Positions 53,482 through 62,655 of a stretch of DNA of 64,000 nt are shown one piece after another (position 1 is the stretch's first letter; each line of letters begins with the position of its first letter). Location of the stretch: the NCBI RefSeq assembly GCF_900166595.1, contig NZ_LT745763.1, forward strand, positions 3,347,333 through 3,411,332. The letters run 5' to 3'. Made by a program: the position numbers and the translations under genes. Below the pieces are notes generated by a model. It ran no database searches and was not told the origin of the DNA. It saw only the letters and a list, made by a program, of their open reading frames with translations. Source of the stretch: Virgibacillus dokdonensis. Lineage in GTDB: Bacteria; Bacillota; Bacilli; Bacillales; Amphibacillaceae.

Positions 53482-54717
53482 TCATTGTTCATTTTCATAC
53501 ATATTTTCGATCATGATAGATGCCTTTTTCGCAGTCTGATTGTTCGGTGTTAATTCTCCTTCATAACGTAAAGCCTTATCTTTTAGGTCAATAACATACA
53601 TTAATGGTGGGTTACCTTTTATTTGTGGGGCATTGCCTTCTCCCCCCATGTAGCTGTTCATATCATACAAGAGGTACAGCTTATCATGAATGATTTTCGT
53701 ATACTTCATCGTGTTGACGTCGATAGCATCGGAAATGGGAATTTCAATTGGATCATCCAATTGTTGTTCGGCAACTTGATAAGGCGTCACGCTTAGTTTG
53801 CCTTTCTGTTCGTAAATAAAGTAGAACGTTTGAGCCCTCATATCAGCTATCACTTCTTGTTCTAGCATTTTTTCTGAAACATCAACCGACAATTCTGCCT
53901 GTTTCTTTATATCAAATAGCCGAAGTTGCTTTGTCTGGTCATCTTCGTCTAAATTTCTAGTCATAACAGCTATATAGCTACTTGCTTGAAGTTCATCTGT
54001 ATCATGCAATAAAGTTACTTCTCGATCTCCTTTCACGTTTTCTTCCTTGTCGGAAAATAACCTTTGTTCACTAATTAGTTTTTCATTTGTAAGATCGATC
54101 GTGTATAGCCGCATTTCACTTTGACTTTCATCATCTACTAACATGTCGTTTTGTGTAAGAACATAGAGCTTATCTCCCAAAACTGTTACCTCTCCCACAT
54201 CCATGTAATCATACTGACCTTGGTTTGGAAGTTTGATGAAAAAAGAGGTTGTTTCATCGTCACGCTTAGATACTGTTTCCACTTCTAAGGCAAAGTTACT
54301 TTGTTTAAACTGGCTACCATCCCACTCCGAAGACACATTCGCATATGCCAGCATACGTTCATCTTCATAAAAGTTATACGTACTCTCCTCTTTCCCACGC
54401 ATAAACTGGCGATATTTCTGTTGTAATTGTTTGATTTTTAAATCATCCATTGCACCAGTTAGCCGTTCTAAAAAGCTAAGTTGGCTTAAGTACTTTCTTT
54501 TTTCTCCAGCAATCTGGATTGTTTCCCCAATATAGCTACCGTCCTGGATATAAGCTTGCACCAATACATCTTCTAATACCTCTTCATTTCCCTTCTGTTT
54601 TTCCCAAGTATATTCCGGTAGTTCTTTTTCAGCAAATGTATCATGCAAGTAGAAAAATCCAATGCCAAAAACAAATAGACAAGAAGTAAACATAAGTTTC
54701 CAATATCGTTCCACCAT
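53482..54717 (-). CDS. Membrane-anchored beta-rich protein of the ytr-like operon
   Basis: 411 residues. One N-terminal TM (about 8-26), then an extracellular domain of alternating strands with repeated VTVLGDKLYVLTQND, MRLYTIDLTNEKL, IHDKLYLLYDMNS and LMYVIDLKDKAL segments. This suggests a beta-propeller-like fold. No Cys lipobox. It follows the permease by 9 bp and is probably an accessory surface subunit of the transporter. Family not recognised. Confidence 0.7.
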   Translation of the reverse strand: MVERYWKLMFTSCLFVFGIGFFYLHDTFAEKELPEYTWEKQKGNEEVLEDVLVQAYIQDGSYIGETIQIAGEKRKYLSQLSFLERLTGAMDDLKIKQLQQKYRQFMRGKEESTYNFYEDERMLAYANVSSEWDGSQFKQSNFALEVETVSKRDDETTSFFIKLPNQGQYDYMDVGEVTVLGDKLYVLTQNDMLVDDESQSEMRLYTIDLTNEKLISEQRLFSDKEENVKGDREVTLLHDTDELQASSYIAVMTRNLDEDDQTKQLRLFDIKKQAELSVDVSEKMLEQEVIADMRAQTFYFIYEQKGKLSVTPYQVAEQQLDDPIEIPISDAIDVNTMKYTKIIHDKLYLLYDMNSYMGGEGNAPQIKGNPPLMYVIDLKDKALRYEGELTPNNQTAKKASIMIENMYENEQ

Positions 54718-54726
54718 TCTTCCCCC

Positions 54727-55560
54727 TTACACCGTAATTTTCTTCGTTAATAAATAGTAGCTCAGGAATATGGAGCTTGCCGTTACTATTATTCCTATAA
54801 TGATTTGCAAAATGAGCCATTCTAATGGATATAAAGAAAATAATCCCCATTCCATACTTAGAAAGATTAACGACATAAATACTGCCGTTGCGACTGCTAC
54901 GTACCCAATTGCAAATAGCAAACCCTTCCAGCGATAACTCCGCTCGATAAGAATTGCCGTAAAAAAGATGCAGACAAACATTAACCCAGTACCGTAGTAT
55001 AGTACAAACTCCGTGAATGTTGCTGGTAATATCGTGTTTACATATTGTGAAGCAACACTCACTTCTGATACTCCCATCGTTTGCATAAACTCATTCGGAA
55101 CCATCCATTCTAAAACAATTCCTGCGATATAGATAAGGAACACTTGTAAAGCAACTAAGCCGAGCACCATGATGAAAATAGTTGTCGCTTTAGCAAAAAA
55201 CAAATGTATTCTTTGCGTCGGAAGCATCAACAAGCGATAAATAAAGGTATTTTTCCCTAACCAATCCCGGTACCATATGAAAAACATGTAAATTAGCAAC
55301 GTAACAACACAAAGTGCTATTGGCGCTAAAAACCAAATGGAATTCGTCCAGTCTAGCAAGCTTATCAGTCCACGCTGGTCCATAAATGCTTGTTTCGATA
55401 AGCCATCTTGATAAATTGCTTCATTTGCCTCTTGCATATACTCCTTAGATACAGCGATCACGCCAATTATTTGAGAAACTATCGTCAATCCAATAAGCAC
55501 GAGATAAAATTTAAAAAATCTGCCCAGTTCAAATTCCGTTAAGCGAAAATAGCTTTTCAT
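54727..55560 (-). CDS. ABC transporter permease of the ytr-like operon
   Basis: 277 residues, six hydrophobic helices (about 18-38, 72-95, 118-147, 180-205, 222-245, 252-272). ABC-2-like membrane protein. Start overlaps the ATPase stop (ATGA), so the two are coupled. Likely exports a compound or senses cell-envelope stress together with its ATPase. Confidence 0.78.
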   Translation of the reverse strand: MKSYFRLTEFELGRFFKFYLVLIGLTIVSQIIGVIAVSKEYMQEANEAIYQDGLSKQAFMDQRGLISLLDWTNSIWFLAPIALCVVTLLIYMFFIWYRDWLGKNTFIYRLLMLPTQRIHLFFAKATTIFIMVLGLVALQVFLIYIAGIVLEWMVPNEFMQTMGVSEVSVASQYVNTILPATFTEFVLYYGTGLMFVCIFFTAILIERSYRWKGLLFAIGYVAVATAVFMSLIFLSMEWGLFSLYPLEWLILQIIIGIIVTASSIFLSYYLLTKKITV

Positions 55561-56246
55561 CCTTGATACTCCTCTCTCATCACATCAATGACCGATTTCC
55601 CTTCTGCCTCACGAACTTCTTCCGTATAGAATTGCTTTTTCACGACACCATCATCAAGCAATACAACTTTATCAATTAAATGCTCGATATCACCAATTTC
55701 ATGAGTGGTAATAATCACACCACGGTCTTCGATTAAATGACTCGTAAACACGTTCGCAATTTGTTCTCTACTAAACATATCAATCCCTGAGAAAGGCTCA
55801 TCCATAAGGATATAATCGACATCAAGTGCAAGTCCTAACAGTAAATTTGCTTTCGCTGTATTTCCTTTGGATAAAGAAGCTATCTTGTCTTCTGGATTTA
55901 ATTTAAAAAAGGATAATAATTCCTGTGCTCGCTCCTCATTCCATGTCGTATAGTAATCTTTCATAAATTGCATCGATTCCGTAATCGTCATTTGCGGAAG
56001 TACCGTAATCGCATCAGGGATAAAGGTAATATGATTAAAAGTTTTTGGCTTTAGTTTTTCGCCATCAATCAAAATTTCTCCTTTTTTTATCGGTGTTAAA
56101 GCCATAATCGCATTTAAGATTGTGGTTTTTCCAACACCATTAATGCCGATTAAGCACGTTATTTCTCCTTTTTCAGCAGTAAAGGTTACGCCTTTTAACA
56201 CTTGTTTACGACCAAATTTTTTCGTAATATTGTTCACTTCAATCAT
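55557..56246 (-). CDS. ABC transporter ATP-binding protein (YtrB-like)
   Basis: 229 residues. Walker A IGINGVGKTT, signature LSKGNTAKANLLLGLA (a K-G form of LSGGQ), Walker B YILMDEPFSGID, H-loop TTHE. These variant signatures match YtrB/BcrA-type exporter ATPases. ATG at 56246 follows GGGGG by about nine bases and overlaps the regulator stop by 8 bp. Confidence 0.88.
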   Translation of the reverse strand: MIEVNNITKKFGRKQVLKGVTFTAEKGEITCLIGINGVGKTTILNAIMALTPIKKGEILIDGEKLKPKTFNHITFIPDAITVLPQMTITESMQFMKDYYTTWNEERAQELLSFFKLNPEDKIASLSKGNTAKANLLLGLALDVDYILMDEPFSGIDMFSREQIANVFTSHLIEDRGVIITTHEIGDIEHLIDKVVLLDDGVVKKQFYTEEVREAEGKSVIDVMREEYQG

Positions 56247-56634
56247 TATGCTCTTCCCCCTTATCCGCATTTGCTTGCTCATACTTTTCCTTTATAATGG
56301 TGACAATTTCATCAAGTGGCACTTGTACAGATTGAACAGTTGTAACCAATTGATCCACCGCATCCATAATTAACTCTTCCCGCACAACTTGAAGCACTTG
56401 TTCATTACGTGTTATCTTACTTGGCAAATTTCGCTCTGTATAAATCAAGCCTTGCTCCTCCATCTCCTTATAGGCACGTTGCACCGTATTTGGATTGATT
56501 TTTAATTCGCCTGCCAACTCTCGACGTGAAGGGATTTCCTGTCCCGGTTCTAGCATATTCATCGCAATCTGTTGCTTAAAATGACGAACCACTTGCACAT
56601 AAACAGGCTCCCTACGATTAAAATTTATTTTCAT
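56239..56634 (-). CDS. ytrA: GntR-family repressor (YtrA-like)
   Basis: 131 residues. N-terminal winged helix (PVYVQVVRHFKQQIAMNMLE, IPSRRELAGELKINPNTVQRAYKEMEEQGLI), then a short C-terminal dimer helix without a ligand-binding domain, the YtrA subfamily plan. First gene of a four-gene operon with an ATPase, a permease and a surface protein. A palindromic operator overlaps its promoter. In B. subtilis YtrA responds to cell-wall antibiotics. Confidence 0.88.
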   Translation of the reverse strand: MKINFNRREPVYVQVVRHFKQQIAMNMLEPGQEIPSRRELAGELKINPNTVQRAYKEMEEQGLIYTERNLPSKITRNEQVLQVVREELIMDAVDQLVTTVQSVQVPLDEIVTIIKEKYEQANADKGEEHND

Positions 56635-56657
56635 AGCAACAGCTCCTCATTTCATCG

Positions 56658-56697
56658 GTGTATTATGTGATTAATACACTAAAGGCAAAAAAATTGA
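56658..56697 (-). promoter_or_regulatory. Promoter and palindromic operator of the ytr-like operon
   Basis: GTGTATTA (56658-56665) and TAATACAC (56672-56679) are perfect inverted halves with a 6-bp spacer. On the - strand a -35 TTGCCT, 17 bp, then TAATAC overlaps the palindrome, so binding of the GntR product would block transcription. The palindrome ends 24 bp before the ytrA start. Confidence 0.75.
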
Positions 56698-56915
56698 TGT
56701 ATCATGACTCGCTTATGAAAACACTACGCTTACCCAAATTTCCTCAAGGTCCTGTTTACTTTTACCTTACAAAACGCCACATAGGATAACTAACATAGAA
56801 CGAACCTGAACAGCAGTTAACAATAGGTAAAATACGATGATTTTTCTTAATATGTGAATTTCTTTTGTCTGATTGTCTACTACCTTTTTTTAGTTTTAAC
56901 TCAAAGCGTAATCAT

Positions 56916-56974
56916 AAGTGTATGAAGCATATAATACAATACTAAGCTGTATTATATGCTTCATACACTTTTTT
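56916..56974 (+). terminator. Perfect 23-bp hairpin with U-run
   Basis: 56916-56938 pairs without mismatch with 56948-56970, loop of 9, then TTTTTG. The stem is AT-rich and unusually long for a terminator, and no gene ends nearby on the + strand. It could be a small palindromic mobile remnant. Confidence 0.6.
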
Positions 56975-57103
56975 GTCAATGCTGTCTCTTTTTATAAAAA
57001 TGAATTAGATGATTACCTCATTCTTACATATTGCATTTCTAGTAATTTGTGTTTTATATGCTACAATGATTCTGTGCTTCATTTCCATATAAAGCAAACC
57101 TTC

Positions 57104-57247
57104 AATCCGTGGGGGGATTACTTTCATCCCCCACGGATTATTCGTACCGCAAGGGTAGACTAAAAGACTCAGAACGAATCGGGGACTTAGGTGCTATTAT
57201 CTCCCACTTAGACTTGTTCAGCTCCCATCTCCAATTCTTAAAATGGG
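57104..57247. repeat. Folded intergenic element before exoA
   Basis: AATCCGTGGGGGGA/TCCCCCACGGATT (57104-57117/57127-57139), ATTCGT/ACGAAT (57140-57145/57174-57179) and CCCAT/ATGGG (57224-57228/57243-57247) form a chain of hairpins in GC-richer DNA. Only one copy is in the window. From memory, similar elements are scattered in related genomes. Confidence 0.5.
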
Positions 57248-57310
57248 GGGCTTACAGCACATTATACCTGGGATAAACTATCCTAAGTTGAAAGAAAGGA
57301 ATTAAAATTT

Positions 57311-58069
57311 ATGAAACTCGTATCTTGGAATGTAAACGGACTAAGAGCATGTATTCGCAAAGGATTTCTAAACTATTTTCATAGCATAGATGCTGATATT
57401 TTCTGTGTGCAAGAAATAAAATTACAAGCAGGACAACTTGATTTACCATTAGAAGGCTACTACCAATATTGGAACTACGCTGTCCGAAAAGGATATTCTG
57501 GTACCGCTGTTTTCACCAAACAAAAACCATTGACTGTCTCATATGGCGTTGGTGACGCGAATACCGAAGAAGAAGGGCGCATCATTACATTAGAATATGA
57601 AGATTTTTATCTCGTCAATGTCTATACTCCAAATGCAAAGCGAGATCTCTCTCGCCTAGACTACCGCTTACAGTGGGAAGATCAACTTTATGCTTATTTA
57701 GTAGAGTTAGACGAAAAAAAGCCCGTCATTTATTGTGGTGACTTAAATGTTGCCCATCAGGAAATCGATATTCGTAATTATAAATCAAATAATGGTAATT
57801 CCGGTTTTACTTTAGAGGAACGAGCAAAAATGTCGCGACTATTAGACGACCGTTTTATTGATACGTTACGTTACTTTCAGCCGAATACAGAGGGATTATA
57901 CACGTGGTGGTCCTATATGAAAACCGTTCGCGAGCGTAATATTGGCTGGCGAATTGATTATTTCCTAGTTTCCAATCGTTTAAAAGAGCAATTATTACAT
58001 GCAGAAATTGATTCAGAAGTATTCGGGAGCGATCATTGTCCCATTCAGCTGGAGCTGAAACAAGCATAA
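57311..58069 (+). CDS. exoA: Exodeoxyribonuclease III / AP endonuclease
   Basis: 252 residues. KLVSWNVNGLRACIRKGF, DIFCVQEIKLQ (Glu), YSGTAVFTK, NVYTPNAKRDLSRLDYR, VIYCGDLNVAHQEIDI (Asp/Asn), WWSYMKTVRERNIGWRIDYFLVS and GSDHCPIQLEL (Asp-His pair). Cleaves DNA at abasic sites and trims 3' ends. Complete length for ExoA. SD AAAGGA before ATG. Confidence 0.96.
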   Translation: MKLVSWNVNGLRACIRKGFLNYFHSIDADIFCVQEIKLQAGQLDLPLEGYYQYWNYAVRKGYSGTAVFTKQKPLTVSYGVGDANTEEEGRIITLEYEDFYLVNVYTPNAKRDLSRLDYRLQWEDQLYAYLVELDEKKPVIYCGDLNVAHQEIDIRNYKSNNGNSGFTLEERAKMSRLLDDRFIDTLRYFQPNTEGLYTWWSYMKTVRERNIGWRIDYFLVSNRLKEQLLHAEIDSEVFGSDHCPIQLELKQA

Positions 58070-58358
58070 AGGAAAAGTAAACTTTGCTTCGTTAGAAAAT
58101 ATAAAAACAAGTCGCACCGTAATTTTCATAGTAGGTTCTATCTGCGAGAATCATAGGCATGAGAGAATACTTATACGATTAACCCTAAAATTTCTTGCTT
58201 TCCGATGTATAAAAAATAATGAAAAGTAGCACTTTTTATTTTCATTGAAAATAAAAGAGAAAATCCATTTATTCACACTCCGTTCATAAAACTATGGTAG
58301 GATAAAGTGAAACAATCTATGACTTGATGAAAATGGGAGAAAAAGGGGTGCTATTGGA

Positions 58359-58751
58359 TTGAATACGTATAGTAAAACATTACTGCGATTTTCGGCTATT
58401 TTTGCTGTAATAGGAGCGTTTATTGGCTCACATATGGCAGGTGCAGGCGGATATGAATTTCGTACTGTTCACGCACATATTCTTGTCGTCGGATGGCTTA
58501 CTTTATTTGCTTGGGCGATTTATTATAAAATTTTCATGCCTGCTAACAAAAAACTTGCAGCACTTCACGTATGGACAGCGATTATCGGTGCCATCGGTTT
58601 AACAATCGGCATGTGGCTATACTATTTACGTCCGTTTAACTTCAATGAAACAGTAATAACGATATTGTTTATCGTTGGAGGTACGATTCTACTTATTAGC
58701 TTTGCGATTTTCCTTATTCTCACTTTCTTAAAAACAGAAGATGAGACGTAA
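58359..58751 (+). CDS. Small four-helix membrane protein, cytochrome-oxidase-subunit-I-like
   Basis: 130 residues, TTG start about eight bases after AAAAGGGG. Four TM helices (about 8-28, 38-58, 69-89, 97-123). RTVHAHILVVGWLTLFAWAIYY has the HAH-xxxxGW pattern of the N-terminal helices of haem-copper oxidases and NorB. The other haem-ligand helices are absent, so it is not an oxidase by itself. Role unknown. Confidence 0.65.
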   Translation: MNTYSKTLLRFSAIFAVIGAFIGSHMAGAGGYEFRTVHAHILVVGWLTLFAWAIYYKIFMPANKKLAALHVWTAIIGAIGLTIGMWLYYLRPFNFNETVITILFIVGGTILLISFAIFLILTFLKTEDET

Positions 58752-58755
58752 GGAT

Positions 58756-58821
58756 TAGAAAAGCTTGGCTTATCGCCACATCTTTATGGCGTAAGCCCTA
58801 AATTTCATGCTATCTATAGTT
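58756..58821. repeat. Dispersed intergenic repeat, copy 3
   Basis: GGCTTATCGCCA...TGGCGTAAGCC hairpin followed by CTATCTATAGTTAAATA. Shorter than the other copies; lies between two convergent genes, where it may act as a terminator. Confidence 0.65.
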
Positions 58822-58837
58822 AAATAAAGCCTGTTTC

Positions 58838-59803
58838 CTAATGAACAGGCTGCTTATTTTTTTCTTGCTTTTGCAAATAATCAATGATACCTAACGCACA
58901 AATTTGCATATCGACATTTAAAATAATGTATGTCTCGTGGTCATCAGGAATTCCTTTCTCCCGCAGCTCCACACGAATTGTCTCTAGCATTCTGTCAGCA
59001 AGTTGATCATAACCTACGCCTTCTGCATATGCATCTTCGGCAATTTTCATGAAGGTGTCTAGCCATGTAAATACTTGTTGTAATGCTTCATTGGGTTGTT
59101 CGGTCATACCAAAATGCCCATAGTAAATCCGATCTAATTGTAAATTTTCGAAGCGCTCCCACGATTGACGTAATTCATTTGGATCAAATTGATTGGGAGA
59201 AGTCGATGGTAAGAAAAATGGCACGCCTTGGTCCTCTAATAACTGATACCGAACCCCAGCAGTATCGCCAGTAAATAAACCATTACTAATCGAATCATAA
59301 ATACTAAAATGATGTCGCGCATGTCCTGGTGTATGTAAAAATTGCAATGTACAGTTTTTGCCGATTGCTAATGTATCCCCATCTTCTTTCACGATCATTC
59401 GTTCTTCTGGAATTGGAACAATGGGGTCATATAAATCCGAAAAACTATCGCCATAGACAGCCCGAGCTCCTGCCGCAAGCTTTCTCGGATTGGCTAAATG
59501 CCTTTTCCCTCGTGGATGGATAACTACTGTCGCATTTGGACAAGATTTCAACAAAAACCCAGCTCCTCCTGCATGGTCTAAATGCACATGTGTGACAATG
59601 ATGTATTTCACTGCATCTAATAAAAATCCTAATTTTTCTAACCCCGCTTTGATATGCTTAATGGACGGGCTAGGTCCCGTTTCAATAATGGTTAACTGCT
59701 CCTCATCAAGCACATAAGCTCCTGTGCGGTTTGGTATGTTAAAATCGAAACCGTCAATAAGATAAATACGATCATCTAAGCGAATAGGGTCTTTCGTTTG
59801 CAT
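58838..59803 (-). CDS. Metallo-beta-lactamase-fold hydrolase
   Basis: 321 residues. Metal-binding VTHVHLDHAGGAGFL (HxHxDH), HTPGHARHHFSIYD (His), FTGDTAG (Asp) and a further His in IYYGHFGMTEQP. This is a full dinuclear site of the MBL superfamily. The substrate cannot be deduced. SD GGGAGG. Single gene. Confidence 0.88.
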   Translation of the reverse strand: MQTKDPIRLDDRIYLIDGFDFNIPNRTGAYVLDEEQLTIIETGPSPSIKHIKAGLEKLGFLLDAVKYIIVTHVHLDHAGGAGFLLKSCPNATVVIHPRGKRHLANPRKLAAGARAVYGDSFSDLYDPIVPIPEERMIVKEDGDTLAIGKNCTLQFLHTPGHARHHFSIYDSISNGLFTGDTAGVRYQLLEDQGVPFFLPSTSPNQFDPNELRQSWERFENLQLDRIYYGHFGMTEQPNEALQQVFTWLDTFMKIAEDAYAEGVGYDQLADRMLETIRVELREKGIPDDHETYIILNVDMQICALGIIDYLQKQEKNKQPVH

Positions 59804-59889
59804 GTCCTAACCTCCCAAAAAGATTCATTTCTTCTATCATAGCATAGGCCTGGATAGGGAGCTAAATAGCAGTGTGAATAACTATCTGT

Positions 59890-59990
59890 TAGAAACAACT
59901 TAGCTATCACCAAGTCTTTATGGTATTAAAACGTTTCGTTTTACTTATACGATGAAGCCTAAAATTTTATACGCTTCTATAGTGCAAGAT
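59890..59990. repeat. Dispersed intergenic repeat, copy 4
   Basis: CTTAGCTATCACCAAGTCTT..., then TTTTACTTATACGATGAAGCC and ATACGCTTCTATAGTG, the diverged pattern of the copies at 13501, 17636 and 58756. Placed between divergent genes. Confidence 0.6.
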
Positions 59991-60074
59991 AAAAACCCTC
60001 CCCCTTTTAACCTAACTTGAATAAGATGATAAAAGAAATATTAATCATTCTTTTTATAAAAAGGGGGAGAAAAA

Positions 60075-60518
60075 TTGATAATCAAAAAATCAAAACAAAG
60101 GTGTACTTCTCATTACCATCAAGGTAACTGTAAATGTTCCAGTAAGAAATCGTCGCCTTGCAGTTGCTGTGATCATGACATTACAATTATTAACAATTTT
60201 AACTGCTATCCTCCTATTCCGCCTACACCACCTCCCCCATCTCAAGTTTTAAATGTAGAAACTTCCCAATACACAGCACTATCAGATGGGGTAAAGACAA
60301 TATATACGAATCAAGATAAAGAGCCACAGTTTAGCACTTCAGATATTTTAAATCCCAACGATGTATCTTATATCAATTTATTTATAAATGGCATATTACA
60401 ACCTCCTACCATTTATAATGTTCAACCAGGAACGCTCACACTTCTTGTCGGTCCAAGCGAAGTGCCAAGAAATGGAGTCCCAATTATTTTACAATTTATT
60501 AAGATCTTTTCTAGTTAG
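60075..60518 (+). CDS. DUF4183 spore-associated protein with Cys-rich N-terminus
   Basis: 147 residues, TTG start with GGGGGAG close by. Residues 1-40 are basic and Cys-rich ([20 protein letters not shown]), followed by a Pro hinge ([10 protein letters not shown]), then a DUF4183 domain ([32 protein letters not shown]). An anchor, hinge and globular head suits a protein displayed on the spore surface. A second DUF4183 gene follows 177 bp later. Confidence 0.75.
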   Translation: MIIKKSKQRCTSHYHQGNCKCSSKKSSPCSCCDHDITIINNFNCYPPIPPTPPPPSQVLNVETSQYTALSDGVKTIYTNQDKEPQFSTSDILNPNDVSYINLFINGILQPPTIYNVQPGTLTLLVGPSEVPRNGVPIILQFIKIFSS

Positions 60519-60695
60519 TCAATAAAATCGCTAATAAGCCATGTATAACCCTTTTTACAATGATTCTCTCCAATTAAGCTAAACGTCGCTTCAAAAAAAT
60601 CACGAAAGCATATTGTATGTAGCAGGGAGTAATTTTGGTATGGACAAATAAGGACATTAAATATAATACTCCCTAAAAAAGTAGGAGGGATCAAT

Positions 60696-60980
60696 ATGGC
60701 AATTGTTAAACAGTTTATGGGTGCAGAAAGGTTTGTTGCAACCATTGGGGATGGTACAGGTACTGGAGCAACGTTTAATATTCTTGCAACAGATTTCACA
60801 GATGATACAGGAGCGGCAGCTACAGCATTTCCAACTGCACCAGCATACTACAATCTGTATCTTAACGGTGTACTTCAAACAGCTGATACGTCATCACTAA
60901 CTACAACTGAAATAACGATTCCAGATGGTGATACACTTAACCCTGGAGTTCCAGTAGTTGTCGAATGCGTGGTAAACTAA
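60696..60980 (+). CDS. DUF4183 protein without anchor
   Basis: 94 residues, only the DUF4183 domain: FPTAPAYYNLYLNGVLQTAD, TEITIPDGDTLNPGVPVVVE. No Cys until the last residues (VECVVN). SD AGGAGGG. Shares YxNLxxNGxLQ and GVPxxxE/Q with its neighbour at 60075, so the two may assemble together. Confidence 0.75.
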   Translation: MAIVKQFMGAERFVATIGDGTGTGATFNILATDFTDDTGAAATAFPTAPAYYNLYLNGVLQTADTSSLTTTEITIPDGDTLNPGVPVVVECVVN

Positions 60981-61118
60981 GCCCAAGGAATAAAAGATGG
61001 AACAATAGAATTATAGCTAACGAAAATCCGAACTTTCATTCTGCAATTTTCAAAATACTTGCAAGTTCGGATTTTCTTCGTGTCTATATTAGCTATGGTT
61101 AATAACTACAAAGCTCAT

Positions 61119-62435
61119 TTAGCTTAAGAAATCATGTTTCATTAAAAAGTCCATTATCCCTTCTAATAACCCATCAGCTAGTGGTAATTCCGAATTTGTA
61201 TATGTTGCCATATTTTCCTCGCGATCTTTCGGAGCGTCCTTTAATATATGATTCATCTTTTCAAGCAATAATAATTCCGAGTTAGGTGCTGCTTCATGTA
61301 AGATGGTAGCTTCATCAGCAGGCACTTGTATGTCGCGCTCTCCTTGAACAATGAAAGTTGGTATTTGTAAATTAGCGATGACTGCTTTAGGATCATGTTT
61401 CATCCATGAAATTAAAAAAGGCTGTACGGACGTTCGAAGTAATGGTTGTAATTCAGGCCTCACTTCATTTACCGTTTTTCCTTCTTTTAAACTTTGCAAA
61501 ATAGCTTCACTTTCTCGAAGTAATTCTTTTGGAAGTTGTGACTGTGCACGTAATTGATCGTATATCCCTTCATCCGAGGGACTACCAAAACCAGCTAGTG
61601 AAATAAATACATCCATATCCTTTTCTAAAATAGCAAGCATACCTACTAAAGAGCCTTGACTATGCCCGATAACACCAATTTTAGAAAATCGGTTATCTGC
61701 TTCTAATTTGTCTATAAAAGCGGCAGCGTCATCTACAAATTGGTCAAACTGCATATCTCTTTCATTGATGTTTGCTTGACTATTTTTTCCAACCCCTCGT
61801 TTGTCATAACGAACTGTAGCAATACCTTGATGTGCTAATCCTTCTGCTAACAGTTTTAAACTATTATTCTTTCCAGCTATACCAATTGTATTACCGTCAC
61901 GATCTGTTTGCCCAGAGCCAGGAATAATGACCATTACTGGGTAAGGTCCTTTCCCTTTCGGTTTCACTAGCTCAGCAGACAATGTTCCAACAGCTGTTTC
62001 TACTTGTAAAAATTCTTCGTCTTTTTCTGCGGTTTGTTTCGCTTTCGCTAATTGAAAGGGAAAAGCTTGGCCATTTTGTTTAAATGTCCCCGTAATTTGA
62101 TTGGATTCCATTTCCCCTTCAAACGAAATGTACTGATTTTGTACTTTTGTTGTAAAAGTAATCGCTTTCTCCCCATCCTGTTTAACCGTTGTCAAAGGAT
62201 AATCAAGCAACCCTTGAACGGGAATGCTCATCGTCCCAGATAGCTCACTAGCTTGCTTTTGCAAGGTCACTTCGATGCCTAAGGGCTGATCTGGAATTTC
62301 AATTGCGCCTTCATAATATCCAGCAACATCCGCTTTCGCTTCTTTTTCCCTATCTGCTTTATCTGCGGACTCACACGCTGTTAACAGCAACCCAAAAAAA
62401 ACGACGACGATAACACACCATATTTTCTGCAACAA
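61119..62435 (-). CDS. Lipoprotein alpha/beta hydrolase
   Basis: 438 residues. Lipoprotein signal peptide with lipobox LTAC (Cys at about residue 20). Residues 40-130 form a beta-rich N-terminal domain; from about 145 onward is an alpha/beta hydrolase: VMVIIPGSGQTDRDG, VRYDKRGVGKN, nucleophile Ser in GVIGHSQGSLVG, Asp in QGERDIQVP and His in EKMNHIL. Acts outside the membrane as an esterase or acylhydrolase; substrate unknown. TTG start. Confidence 0.88.
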   Translation of the reverse strand: MLQKIWCVIVVVFFGLLLTACESADKADREKEAKADVAGYYEGAIEIPDQPLGIEVTLQKQASELSGTMSIPVQGLLDYPLTTVKQDGEKAITFTTKVQNQYISFEGEMESNQITGTFKQNGQAFPFQLAKAKQTAEKDEEFLQVETAVGTLSAELVKPKGKGPYPVMVIIPGSGQTDRDGNTIGIAGKNNSLKLLAEGLAHQGIATVRYDKRGVGKNSQANINERDMQFDQFVDDAAAFIDKLEADNRFSKIGVIGHSQGSLVGMLAILEKDMDVFISLAGFGSPSDEGIYDQLRAQSQLPKELLRESEAILQSLKEGKTVNEVRPELQPLLRTSVQPFLISWMKHDPKAVIANLQIPTFIVQGERDIQVPADEATILHEAAPNSELLLLEKMNHILKDAPKDREENMATYTNSELPLADGLLEGIMDFLMKHDFLS

Positions 62436-62655
62436 ACCCCTCCCTTTCCCCTTATAAACGAAGCATTATTTATCACATTAAAGATAACAATTAGAAATCA
62501 CCTCCACCACCTAAGATAGATCCCGCTCTATTATTGAATTTCATTTGTTTAGAAATTCCAACAGCGTCCCTTTCATTTACAAATTCCTTGTGATTTGATA
62601 GTCCAATTGCTTTTTCCGTAATTACTTTATTAACCAAGATCGTTTTACTACTTCA

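Larger units (their letters stand above)
56698..57310. other. Intergenic between ytr-like operon and exoA
   Basis: No gene. It holds a 23-bp perfect hairpin (56916-56970) and a folded repeat-like element (57104-57247), both listed separately. Confidence 0.6.
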
